From Pyxicephalus adspersus (taxonomy: Eukaryota; Chordata; Amphibia; Anura; Pyxicephalidae): a stretch of DNA of 64,000 bases. Position 1 is the first letter of the stretch; each line of letters opens with the position of its first letter. The notes under the pieces are model-generated. The model had not been told where the DNA came from. It searched no databases and worked only from the letters and a program-made list of their open reading frames with translations. Positions 24,326-35,657 of the stretch are shown here, one piece after another. The position numbers were made by a program, and so were the translations under genes. The stretch is taken from assembly GCF_032062135.1 (NCBI RefSeq), contig NC_092859.1:110415343-110479342 (forward strand). The letters run 5' to 3'.

Positions 24326-24861
24326 AAAAAGGACTCAGAGGTGAATTATGTGTAATTCTATATGTTGTTGCAACATAAAACTACATTTTTGTAATGTCAT
24401 GGAACAATGAGGCAAAAGTTAGTTATGTATAGAGGTTCCACAGTAACCGTGGAACAAGAGAATGTAGCTAATCGCATCTATACGCGTAATTAACTTAAGA
24501 TCTTGACATCCTATGCAGAATCTGATTTGGATTCAGCCCACCTGATTTAGTATAGGACACATGGATTAGGCCAAGTAGCAGACAATATTTATTTTTTTGT
24601 GATGCAGTGAAATTCTTTGTAGCAAAAAAATGGAGGGGGATATAAAAGAATATTACTGCCTTTTCGAAATTAGTTTCCTGTATATTCATTATGTGGTATC
24701 ATTATTTATGGTTCCAGTTTACTAAAATCCTGTCTGAATTATTTCAATAATAGATGTGGGGTTGTTATGTATCTCTATCCCCACACACTCTTATAGCAAA
24801 GTTTATTGGTTTATGGTTAATGGATTAAGGACTCCAAGTCCACTGGTTGTTGAAGTTTGTG

Positions 24862-25098
24862 TAGTGCAAGCTGTGATAATGGAGCCTTCCTTGCAATGTA
24901 ATAAATATCTTGATGCCTTAATAAGGGTCAGGTAGCAGAGGGGAGAAAGGTCACATATGGCCAAGTGCATATGACAACAATAAACCTAAAATGAAACAGA
25001 ATAGACCAAGATGCTGTCTGCTTAGAAGTAGGGATAAAGGACTTTGGAACTTTGGGTTCTACAGTTAAGTCTCGCTTGGGAGATAGAAAAAAGACGAA
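24862..25098. repeat. Dispersed repeat, copy B of a direct pair
   Basis: It is the direct counterpart of 19893-20158 (shared TAATAAGGGTCAGGTAG, CAATAAACCTAAAAT, GGGTTCTACAGTTAAGTCTC). Together the two bracket the 22.3-24.55 kb transposon without abutting it. Confidence 0.75.
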
Positions 25099-28000
25099 TT
25101 AAGGTATTATATTGGGAGTTCAGTTTCTTAGGAATCCAGATTGTAATCCAAAGGTGATATAAGACCTAAAATTATGGTATAGGTTTTGGGCCACATTTTG
25201 GTTATGGTTATTTTACAGTTCTTTAGTAAAACAATGGGTTAGATGAAAAAGCAATATGATGCAAGCAGTTACTGCCTAATAGCAAAGGTAATTGAAACTT
25301 TAAAAAGGACCTTGTCTTTATCTTTATTTTTCATTGGTCAGTTTCTGATGTGGGGCTTTTATCTAACTATCGATGCAGGCAATTTGGCAATGTTTATAGT
25401 TAGTAAAAATAACAATGAGTCCCCAACTGGTCTCAGTACAATTGGTAAGTCACATTACCAGATTGCAAGTCTAAATTTTTTTCTCATAGTACAAAAGCAA
25501 GTCATCCTTATGACAGGAAGGATGTTTTAGTAGTTTAAGGGAGTTGGTTTAGTTCTGACATTTGATGGACTCATTGTTACCTTGTTGTTATTCCGTATTA
25601 ATACAAAACATTTGTTTGATTGACTGGTTAGCTAATAGGTTGCTGAGGACTTGTACTTAGAACGTTACAATAAGTAACATAATAAAATGATATTAGGACA
25701 TAGTAGTTGATTAAATATTTTATTTAATTAATGCATTCGTTTGATGTAACAGCGGCTGTATCCACATGATATCTGAGGCGTCCATTTACTTCATTTTCAT
25801 GAAGAAATGAGCTGTTTTTTTTGGGCATGGGCATGGGTATGTATGATTATTACAAAAAAAATAGAGGATGGTAATTTTTTAGGTTATTGCTGAAGCATGT
25901 TATGTATAAGGCTAATAAACTAAATTATATATTTCAGTATAAAACTGTTAAAAGGGGATTAATATTGTAAAGTAGTTTTTTATTGACAGCCGGAAGCTGG
26001 GCTCAAGACATCATTTGTTACGTGAGGAGTGAGGTTTTGTATTCCTTGTTTTTGAGAACATTTAGTTTTGCCTCATCTCATCTTATTCAGAAGTTGTAAA
26101 TTTACTTGCTTCTGGTTCCTTTTAGATTCCTACAGGTGCATTGTCTGGGTACTGGGTCACTCATACATATTCTAGGTGAAAGGGAGTGCTGGTTTACGTA
26201 AAAAAAATTGGTATTAGTAGGAATGAAATGAAATTTCACTAGTTACATTTCTCCAGCTTTATTTGTAAACAACTATTGCCAAAATTTTTGAACATGGTCA
26301 AGTTATGGCATTCTCCTCATATATGTTGAAGCATGCTGGAGGGATGATATAGGGACATATATAATATAAAATATTACAATAAAGGTGTGACCAAGATTTT
26401 CCAAAAACAAGGCATCTTGTCATGATTTATAATATTTTGGAAAAGCAGTGCAATACCAGTGGTTAAAAAGCCCCCACCCCATTTAACTCCAAAACCCATG
26501 TCATGACACTAGACATGATGAAAATACAGTTTTATTTTGTAACAATATAGTAACAATCCTAGTGCAGTTCTATTATACTTTGCAGGTTCGAGTTCAATAC
26601 ATTTAAAATGAAACAAAAGATGTACAAATAATAAGCATTACATTAAATTAAATGCTAATCAATGATGCTGGTATACCGTTTAGTAAAGCAGGGATCTAGC
26701 AGACAAAATTCTGTAGAAAGATATGTTTTGAGTCAGAACAGCTACTGTTTGAGCTGTAGGTAGTACATTTTGTAAATGGTCTAACCTTTTATGGAGTCAG
26801 ACAAGGTAATACATTTAGAGGAAGATCTCTTCTGGCTATTAGATTTGTGGATAATTTATGTATTTCACATTATGTTACCATGCAGAAGTAAAATTTGTGG
26901 TGAAGTCAAAGCATTTATAAAAACATAAATACCAATTTTACTCAACCATTTATAAAATGATGCTGAAGGTTTTATAATATAATTTTACACCTTCCAGAAA
27001 ATTATTATATCCCTAAGTTCCCAAATATCCCACCTATTATGGCCTGTGATGAAAGGCAAAAAAAATCCTCTTTTCTCATACAAGTCAATTGAAGCACAGA
27101 AGCAGCTCAAAGCAGGCTAATGCAGCTAAGCAGCTAAACTCATTCAATTTTTACCTTTCCTACTCCATCAAAAAAAAGTTTAGGTTGTAGGCAGTAAACA
27201 TGAATTGGTCATACTTATGTAATCAACTACATTGAAAAAAAATTGGTTTCTCAATTTTTATAAACTTATTTTGCAGTTTAATGTAACCATAATTGTACCA
27301 CTGAAGTTTTATTATTATTGTAATTGTGCTTTAATAAATGTGAAACAAATTATAACTACATGCATTTATAAATCTTTGCATTTTAATGCCGTTTGAGCTA
27401 CATTTTGGTAACTTTATTTTTAGGACTGAAATTTGCAAATCACATCTGGCACGTCTCAGTCGGCCTCTCTTGGACCTCACAAAAAATAAGCAGTTCTTAA
27501 GAGAACTTTGAGAGCTTCAAAAACTGTGGCAGTCTATGACTTAATCTACAAAATTGGAACTTTGGCGTTTTCCTTTTTTTTCTCACAGTCAGTAAAGATT
27601 ATTGACGTGGCATATAAGGATATCATCTTTTCTTAGGAAAAAAATCCAGCTCTATTATGTTACTGGTAATTTCTTTTACAACAAGTCCTATTTTAACCTG
27701 GCTGGATGGTAGAATTGTGGATGTTTTCAAAGTAAAGGAAATAGGAACTTTACTTCCTCCATGGAAGGATTCCATGGATTCTAATTTCTCCCACAACAGT
27801 ATGTAATAAATTAGTTATTATGAACAATTCTATGGTAGTGTAGAGGGATCAAGTCATGGAAATGTTAAGTGTGCTGAAAAGTTTCTGTTTTTCAAAGAAG
27901 CATTTATTCAAGAAAATAGCAATACACTCATTAGATATGCATTCTTTTGTGCAAAAAAAAAACATTGTTTGAATCCGAAGATATAGGCTGTAATTGTTGG

Positions 28001-28723
28001 AGCTCCTTAGCAGTCGTTTTAAGGAAGGAGAGTTTATCATTATCAACTGAAGATTTAACCTGGGTGACTTTTTTATTTATAGTAACCAGAGTATTTTTGC
28101 TTGTTAGGAGAATGTGAACTTCAGTGATGAAATGATAAAAATACAGATGTTTGCTCATTTAATAGTTTGGCTAATAAATGGGCATTGGCATAGCTGCATA
28201 GCTTTTGATTTTCTATCACATGGTGTGCAAAGACCTAACATATAAACAAAAAAGCTCTGGGGTTTCACAAATGATTTGTTTAATAAAAAACATCACAGTG
28301 GGAGATGCAAACATATTTTTTTTAATAATTTTTGACTTCTGCATTAAAATCTCCATGTAAAGGCAAGGGAATCTACAAAGGAATGTGTGACAAAAATTGA
28401 AATCAATTATAATAAAACCAATAGGGATGAAGCCAGAACACAGAGATTTCAGAGAGAGACAGAGAGAATGAAAATAGGAACAAACAGAAAATTGTAAAAA
28501 TAAAGTCTAAAATCAAAAGGGGGGAGCAGGGTGAAACATCACCCCTTGGGAAATAACATGTAGGTAGTAAATGCAGCTTTGAAGGACTCAAAATGTAGCA
28601 GTGTACTGTACAAAGATAAGTTCCAAGATGCGGCCATGAGTGAGATAGGAGGGCTTCTTATGACACAAGTCTTGTGCTAATGTACTAACCCTCCTCTGTG
28701 CCCCACACAAGGCCTAGCCAGCC
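25099..28723. other. Intergenic and likely ucn3 3' flank, no further gene recognised
   Basis: 3.6 kb of AT-rich sequence. On the minus strand an AATAAA occurs near 28071-28076, roughly 650 bases past the ucn3 stop, and could end that transcript; AT-rich DNA gives such hexamers often. Nothing else identifiable. Confidence 0.35.
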
Positions 28724-29188
28724 TTACTTTCGCCTACCTATTTGGGCCATGAGTTGGGCATTTGCTGCAGCCTTTGCTCTCATTTTGTTAGCTTTTGCAA
28801 TGTCAAACAGAATGTTCATAAGGTTGGTTGGCACATCCAGTGAGAGAGTAAATTTGGTCCGCCGGTCACTTTTTGCCTTGTTTTGGTAAACCTTGCCTTT
28901 TACCTGTGCTTGTGACAGGTACCTGTAACGTGCGGCTGGAAATGTTCTTTTCTCTTTCTCATCTTCTTCCTCCTCCTCTTCCTCTTGAGACAGAAGATTA
29001 TCACGTGGTCCAAAATCATAACCCCTTTTACTAAGAACAGAGTTTTCTTCTAAGCTCCGTCTCTTGGCATCTTCAAGTGCTTCCTTCAGGCAGCTAAATA
29101 TCGACTCTGCTTTGTAAAAGTTGTAGTGAAGACTGGATCGGGCCATGCAAACTATGAGCAATAGCAGGAGAAGCCTAGTGTGAGGCAT
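28724..29188 (-). CDS. ucn3: Prepro-urocortin-3 (stresscopin)
   Basis: This is the precursor of a secreted neuropeptide of the CRH family that acts on CRH receptor type 2. The 154-residue frame is complete and uninterrupted. Residues 1-20 form a signal peptide with a leucine run. Residues 21-36 hold the conserved [22 protein letters not shown] start of the propeptide. An acidic run (seven glutamates, 69-75) follows, then RYRYLSQAQ (87-95). The mature peptide is 113-150, starting [20 protein letters not shown] and ending LMAQI, with Gly151 as amide donor and RRK (152-154) as the cleavage tail. A basic site DRRTK (108-112) precedes it. Human precursors are about 161 residues with the same layout. 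The coding region lies in one exon, as is usual. An AG acceptor sits 16 bases before the start codon (CATTGTCTAG), so a 5' UTR exon lies upstream. Confidence 0.96.
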   Translation of the reverse strand: MPHTRLLLLLLIVCMARSSLHYNFYKAESIFSCLKEALEDAKRRSLEENSVLSKRGYDFGPRDNLLSQEEEEEEEDEKEKRTFPAARYRYLSQAQVKGKVYQNKAKSDRRTKFTLSLDVPTNLMNILFDIAKANKMRAKAAANAQLMAQIGRRK

Positions 29189-29693
29189 ACTTCCACCCTG
29201 CGACTAGACAATGAGAACATAATATTATTGTAAAGCTGTATTGAATTTAAAATAATTAAACAAATTTTAAAAGTTTACTCTCTGTTCTGCAAATGTTAAC
29301 TTTATCTTGCCAGATGATGCTTTGCACGGACCAACATATTCTGTTGTCGCAAGGCTTAATAAGTGTCCTTTCTGACCAGTGAGGTACAGGAGGGAGCAGA
29401 CAAAGATCAGCTATTCAAGATAAAATCTACATGTGCACAAGAAAGCAGGGGAATCAGCGGAAGTAATAGTTTTTATTCAGGACAGGTACGTTATCATACT
29501 AAATAGTAAAAGTCAAGCAACCCAAAGCAATCGATCAGGAGGATACTGGAAATAGCAGCACACCACCACAAACACTAATTTAGGTCTACAATATTTCATG
29601 AAACCAGCATGTCCACTAAAGTGAAAAAAAAGAACTATACCACTTTCATCATTTCCTGGAATGTTTTTGCATCTTTGATAAAATGCACACTTT

Positions 29694-29875
29694 GGGCCTG
29701 ATTTAGTAAATCTGTCCGAGAATGAAGAAGAAAGACTACCATGGGAGAACCAGGTAATCCAGCAAACCTGGAATGGATCTAGTCCAGGATTGAAAACATT
29801 TGCCAATCAATACCAAGTAATTTTTAGGAAATCCATTCTTCTCCAGTCTTAGAGAGCTTTAATAAATCAGACCCT
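29694..29875. mobile_element. Foldback MITE, 'TTTATTAAAGCTCTCC' family, copy 2
   Basis: The ends are GGGCCTGATTTAGTAAATCT and AGAGCTTTAATAAATCAG. The core has CCAGCAAACCTGGAATGGAT and CCAGGATTGAAAACATTTGC. The left arm is more diverged than in the other copies. Confidence 0.8.
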
Positions 29876-30271
29876 TTAATTCTAAAGGTTACCTAACCCT
29901 CCCCTCATTGTCTTCTATGAACTTGTTTACCTAAGCGATTAGGCAAAGGGAAGCCTTAGTTTAGTACTACAATATTACCAATTATTCATAAGTGCTCAAC
30001 AATCTTCATAATTAATTTACCAAACATTGACTGTGATCAACTTACTGAAGTCAGAACAATGAAAGTTGTATGCTTTGCATTAATGTTATTTGTCTTTAGC
30101 TATACTAAGAACTATGGTACTAAAACTTACCATTTTCACTGTCATGACAGACAAAACCAACGGCAGTGGTCAATTTTTACATTTTGTAGTTAAACATAAA
30201 CATATTTTTATAGGTTATGAAGAACCTTGAAGAACCTATTTTGAACTTATATTTCAATATTTTTTATTACA

Positions 30272-30615
30272 AACCTCCCTGGCGGTATTATTATTTTATT
30301 ATTTTTAAATGTCAAAGTAGTACATTTGACATTTAAAAATTCTTCTTATTTTAAACTTCCCACCAGTCATGCCCCCCAAGTGTACGCCGCCCGCACGCAC
30401 ACATGTTGCTTGCCTGTAAGACATCTGCATACCATGGCTTTGCAGATGCGGGCCAGGCATCGCCAAGGGGATGCAGATCCAGGGCCGGCATCGCCGGAGG
30501 ACGCCACAGGCTCGTGGGGACCAGGTAAGCCCTCAATTCCACCCTGCGGGGTTACCCCTTTTTGTAATGAAAATGAACCCCGAGCCATACTTGGGATTAC
30601 CCCCAGGGAGGTTAA
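30272..30615. mobile_element. MITE-like repeat, 'AACCTCC' family, copy 4
   Basis: It starts AACCTCCCTGGCGGTATTAT and ends TTACCCCCAGGGAGGTT, clean inverted termini. The interior has an AT-rich hairpin (AAATGTCAAAGTAGTACATTTGACATTT) followed by a GC-rich block. Four overlapping open frames at 30326-30631 are artefacts of that block. Confidence 0.8.
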
Positions 30616-32438
30616 TAATAAACATAGGTAGTTGTATTAAAAAAAAATACAGAAAGTACAAAAGTAACAAAACAAAAACGAGGTATGCAACACAAGGACA
30701 CGTTACAACATCGCTCCCCCAACATAATGATAATTTTCCCACTTGCCCCATTCTGTAGAGAATCTGCCTTTTCTTTTGAATAAATAAGGTAATCTCAGCT
30801 AAACAGAGTACAGTCATACTAATATTGTTTACCTTGTGTAATAGTTATATTACACAAAATTTTTTATTAAAAGAACTGGACTAATATGGTCTGAGTGTAA
30901 AGGGTTTTGTTTTGGTATTAAAAAGAAATGGAGACAATTTAATGTATGTGTATTTCTAAAATTAGGTTGGGATTTTGTAATGATTAAAAATACTTAAGAA
31001 TTGTTTATTCGCTGTACATCACAAATTAAAAGGTAGGCTAAAGAATGTTGCACCATACAAACCCTCACATTATTCATATATATATATTTTATATTTAATA
31101 TGTTATTTTGCAGGTATACAAAGTTTGGCCAGATAGGTGCTCATATGTTCATTATCACATATGGTACAAATAGTATGCTAGCGCATTCTATTTCCTATAA
31201 AGTTCCTATATAACTAGTTCCTATGCCTTATTTTCATTTGGAAGGATTGCTATGTTTTGCAAATGGTATTTTATGTTTAATGAGAGTTGATATATTCAAA
31301 AGTGTGGTGCTTTCATCAGGTTAGGTTCGCTCCATCTATGCCAGTGTTTACATGGGTTGGCAGAAGGAGTGTCATATTTTTGCAGATGGCAAACCCTTTA
31401 CTTTTAACAATATTGAAAATAAACCTTGATCCTTGAAGAATAATTCATCGTTTTGGATCAGAAGACCTTAGAAAGGGAGGCATTAGACATGGCAGGGTTT
31501 CATGCTCTTAAAGCTTCCTCTCTGGAATAATACATCTTGGATTGTATTGCCATGTACCTTGGGACAGGGACAAGCCCCTGTTTGGTCTCAGCCCATTTTT
31601 ACAAAATGGATTCACCATTGCCCTTCATGAATTGCATCAAAATGTACATAATTTATATTTGTAACATATCTTCTGTAGATGAAAGATAAAATAAAAATCT
31701 GGTACAATAAGTATAATGTAATATTTTCTTGTGAATGTTAACATTTTTCAGCATGACATCCTTATTACCAGTAGGTGATTTCACTGTTTTGATATTTTAA
31801 ATAACATGTTTTCCTAAATTGCATATAGCCTATTGTTAAATATAACACTTAGTAATGTGTGTATAAACATCTGCTAAAACTGTAGACATTTGACTAACAT
31901 TTGACTAATTAAAGGAAAAATGCTGTTCAATTAAGGAAAAATATTTTCACCAATTTTAGTCCTCAAATTACTTTAAAAAAATATAAAGAAGTGAATGTGA
32001 TATTTACTAATTATTCATTTTAGGTAAATTTTCTTGGTGGTGTTTGAAATGACAATGACAAATTTACCTGCTGTATATATTTCATAAATGGTGCATTTAC
32101 TGCTGTTAGGCATATCCCTATGGGCCCATTCCTACATGTGCACTTGAGAAATGTGTGCAAATTACTGTTTTGCTGTTGTAGGGTGTAGTTTCATGGATGA
32201 CAGGGCTAGACTAAGGATGCAGCTGAGCCTCTGTGAGCAATTCTGTGAAATCCATTTTTTTTAAGGGTTTTAGTCACTGGTTACATGAGCATCAGTATGT
32301 CTGTTCGGGACCTTACTAATATTAGATACCGTGACTCTTATTTAAAGTTCGGTGTTGCTGCTGTTAGTTGTTTAGTATGTAGTCTTACTGACAGTGCTGT
32401 GGGCTGATTCTGCCATATACCTTTGATTCCTTTAAAAA

Positions 32439-32665
32439 GGCCCTGATTTATTAAAACTTTCCAAAGCTGGAGAGGATAAACTTTCATCAGTGAAGCTGGG
32501 GGATCCAGCAAACCTGGAATGGATCTGGTCCAGGATTCAAGACATTTGCTAGCAAATAGCAAATGACTTTTAGGAAATCCATTCCAGGTTTGCTGGAACA
32601 CCCAGCTTTGCTCAGGAATGTATATCTTCTCCAGCCTTGGAAAGCTTTTATAAACCAGGCCCGAT
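32439..32665. mobile_element. Foldback MITE, 'TTTATTAAAGCTCTCC' family, copy 3
   Basis: GGCCCTGATTTATTAAAACT at the left is inverted at the right as AAAGCTTTTATAAACCAGGC. The inner arms AAGCTGGGGGATCCAGCAAA and TTTGCTGGAACACCCAGCTT also pair. Confidence 0.85.
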
Positions 32666-33057
32666 ATGTCTGTGCCATGCTCCGTATCATTTGCCTGTTA
32701 GCCCAGGTCCCATGATAAAGCTCCCTCCTTCCAGATGACCTGCATTCTGAGACAGTAGGCTGAATGATGCTGAGTATCAAGAGGATCACCCTTAATCTTG
32801 TAAGTCCGATGTGTACAACAGAAAACAAGATAAATATTGCAGACTTCATGGTTCCAGTTCACACCCTACTAAGCAATGTTTTTTTCTTAATAAAAAGTGG
32901 AATTGGGCTTTGATGTGATTTAATTACAGCAGAGAGAGAAAAAAAAGTGGATAGTAATGGCTATAGCAAGTAATGAGATCTCACTACTTGAGTCCGGCTT
33001 TAGCAGTGATGCCAACATTACTCCATAATTAAATGATCAGTTTTGCTAGGTTGACAC

Positions 33058-33303
33058 TTTGGACCTGATTTATTAAAGTTTTCCAAGGCTGGAGAGAATA
33101 CATATAGAGAATACAATACTTTCAACAATGAAGCTGGGTGATCCAGCAAAGCTGGAATGGATCTGGTCCAGGATTGAAAACATTTGCTAACAAATAGCTA
33201 ATGACTTATAGGAAATCCGTTCCAGGTTTGCTGGATTATCCAGCTTTACTGATGAAAGTGTATTCTCTCCAGCCTTGGAAAACTTTGATACATCAGGGCC
33301 AAA
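33058..33303. mobile_element. Foldback MITE, 'TTTATTAAAGCTCTCC' family, copy 4
   Basis: This is the best preserved copy: about 40-bp ends, TTTGGACCTGATTTATTAAA and, reversed, TTTGGCCCTGATGTATCAAA. Inner arms pair over most of the 246 bp, so a single strand can fold into one long hairpin. Confidence 0.9.
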
Positions 33304-33555
33304 ATGTCTGGCTTTATAAATTGACATCTTTTTTAGGTTCCATTACCTGCCATGATCGCAATGTGAGTAGAGCTGATATGTGCATGTTTTTTTTCTGTGG
33401 ATGCACAACAGCTGAACCAAATAGCATAATTTCTTACGAACTCCTTGCATACACAACATTTTCTCAGAGGCTGTGATTTGTTGTGAATGGGACAATAGGA
33501 ATTTGGGTCTTTACCCTTTGTTCACTGTTGCCTCTTGCAGTGGTTTTAACTCTTT

Positions 33556-34345
33556 CTAATGCAGACAACATTTGTAGAGTGCATTTTTTAGTGGTGAGTT
33601 TTTCTCATCTTGTAGTTGGGAGCTAGGAATGCTCATGTCGATAATTAGGAAGCTTGTACCATTCTTAGCACAAGGTAAGTCTTTATTCAGTTTCAAAAAA
33701 GCAGAGACTTGATGTTCCTCTTCATACCATAAAGCAACCGGTTTACTATTTTTTAATATTGTAAGGAAGTTTTTTCTGTGACTTGGTTTAACAGAGGGCA
33801 ACAAATTTCTTCTTTTTTAGAAACGTTTTCCAAGGCTCTGAGCAAAATCTACTACTTCCTTTCTGAAGATCTAGTTGAGCGTCTTCCTGAACTATTTCTG
33901 GCTGTTCTCATGCCTGGACATTGCCATTGTTCTGGCTTAGGAAAAAATCCAATGTTTATCCTGTAGGGTAATCAGAGTTTATCAAGATATGATGATTATT
34001 ACCATCTTTTTTCTTTAAAAGATTGTTACAAGGCTTAAAGGTTGGCTAAGTCTGTTACTTCTTTTCTTTCTGAAGAACTTTTTTTAGCTTTGCAAAAGCA
34101 CCGCTTAGTTGCTTTGCAAAATTACATTTCACCATACTTCACATAATTACATATTCACCAACAACAGTTATTGATTAAATCGTCAGATTCCTAATATCAG
34201 GTTATGATTATCTGTTTGCTTTGTTGGCTTCTTTAGGTTTCAGTGATGTTTATTCTTTTATCACTACCTCTCGAAAATCATCTTCATCTTGAATTGGTGT
34301 CTCATGGTCTAATTGTAGAAGGTTTAACTTCAGTGAGTTAACAAT
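33556..34345 (-). pseudogene. Decayed coding stretch of unknown origin
   Basis: Read on the minus strand, fragments with normal protein composition appear in succession but in shifting frames: LLQLDHETPIQDEDDFREVV near 34320-34250; a lysine-rich piece near 34100; IFRKEVVDFAQSLGKRF near 33850; and a clean 82-codon frame at 33556-33804 (KPVALWYEEEHQVSAFLKLN, SIPSSQLQDEK). I do not recognise the parent. It could be a processed pseudogene or a transposon remnant. Confidence 0.35.
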
Positions 34346-34690
34346 TTTTTGCTGAGATGCATTTTTGCAAATGTGTGCAGTGTTGCTGTATTGGTTTGAA
34401 ATCACAGGTTATACAAAGAAAGTTTTTTTTCCAGAGTTGAAATTATACACAGTCCATCACTGGACAGCAAAGTCCACATACTTCACTATGCATACACAGC
34501 TTTTTAAACTGTGGAAAGATTTGTTTCTAACATTTGCAATCATACACAGGAATAATACAGCAGTCTGTATTCTGATCCTGAGTGTGATTTATAAACAGAT
34601 CCCAGAGGCTTCTATCATATGCTTACTCTGAATGCAAAGAATATATGCTTTTTGAGGCATCGGTACAAAAATACTGCAGATAGAGTAGAG

Positions 34691-35345
34691 CGGGGGTGTC
34701 AAACTCTGGCCCGGGGGCCAAATGTGGCCCCCAATGTCCTTTTTTTTTTTGCCCAAAAGGGAATCCTAAACATGAACTGCAGCTGGCCTGCCACTGCATT
34801 GGAATAACGCCGATACTACAAATCCCCGCATCACTCGCATCTAAAGACCAGGGGGCTCTCTGCCTATGTGCAGCCAAGCATTGGATTGTTTTATAGAGAT
34901 GCAAATAATGCCAGGAATTTTAGTAGTGGCGCTATTTCAATGAAGATGGAGTTTCAGCGGTGGGCCACTCATAAGATTTAGCTCCGCATTGGCCGTGTCT
35001 GGCATTTCCAGCACTCCCCCTCAGCTGTACTTTTTCTTGCTACTCCAAGGCATGGACTTAAATGGTTGGATTTACCAACCATTAAAGGTTACTATTGAAA
35101 TTTAACTTAGAAGGCCACAAATAGAGAAAGAGGCATAAGATTTTTGCTTAAATAAAATAAAAAAAATGTATGCCTCTTTCTCTATTACAATCTTGTTCCA
35201 GATGAATGTGAAGCAAAACCTCTTTGTTTCCATCTAATGAGAAGGAAACATTTCCTCAATTTTTTAAATAAAATTCAAGGTTGGCCCAAGACTTTATATA
35301 AGTTTTTAATTTTGGCCCTCTGTGTATTTGAGTTTGACACCCCTG
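34691..35345. mobile_element. hAT-type MITE with 8-bp target duplication
   Basis: The left end is CGGGGGTGTCAAACTCTGGC and the right end GAGTTTGACACCCCTG, inverted. The flanking 8-mers are GAGTAGAG (34683-34690) and AAGTAGAG (35346-35353), seven of eight identical, as hAT insertion gives. The 655-bp interior has no transposase frame. The open frames at 34619-34904 lie inside it and are not genes. Confidence 0.88.
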
Positions 35346-35571
35346 AAGTAGAGTGTGTGTAAAAGACATTGGAAATTTGAATGCCCATTCAAATAGCCGT
35401 AAAAGCAGTGTATGTGGACAGTATGAGCACTTGCTGACTTGGCAAAATCTATAGACAGTTTAACTCCTAATAAGACACAGAACTTGAATCACATAGTTTT
35501 ACTGTAGATAAGTACAAAGGATGTTTGTCTTTTGACATGTGAGACAATGGGTTTCCATTATCCAAATCAGG

Positions 35572-35657
35572 AGTGTGGAGGAGGAAGAAATTATTGTTTA
35601 CCTGGAGTTGGAGAGTCTTGAAAATGTACCAACTCCGACTCCAACTCCACAGCCCTG
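35572..35657. mobile_element. Short 'GGAGTTGGAG / CTCCGACTCC' MITE
   Basis: It has a GTGTGGAGGAGGAAG left arm and an AACTCCACAGCCCTG right arm, with inner GGAGTTGGAGAGTCTTGAAA and GTACCAACTCCGACTCCAAC. I recall this as a common vertebrate non-autonomous element; the left arm here is degraded. Confidence 0.65.

Larger units (their letters stand above)
22341..24550 (+). mobile_element. Zinc-finger transposon of unnamed family, plus-strand copy
   Basis: Imperfect inverted ends (TGTGCTGATTCCAAATCTGA near 22351 and, reversed, GGGCTGAATCCAAATCAGAT near 24520-24538) flank a promoter-like block (22576-22598) and a decayed reading frame (about 22715-24325). The ends resemble those of the copy at 41.7-43.85 kb, and the proteins are clearly related but of a different subfamily. 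Exact outer limits and any target duplication are uncertain. Confidence 0.7.

Noticed and set aside
28698..28889. 63-codon plus-strand frame resembling a membrane segment
   Set aside because: It is the complement of the ucn3 coding sequence.
30326..30817. Four overlapping open frames near a GC-rich block
   Set aside because: They lie within or overlap a mobile repeat with AACCTCCCTGG ends; the other family members have different, broken frames.
34619..34904. Frames of 62-93 codons on both strands
   Set aside because: They lie inside the hAT-type MITE at 34691-35345.
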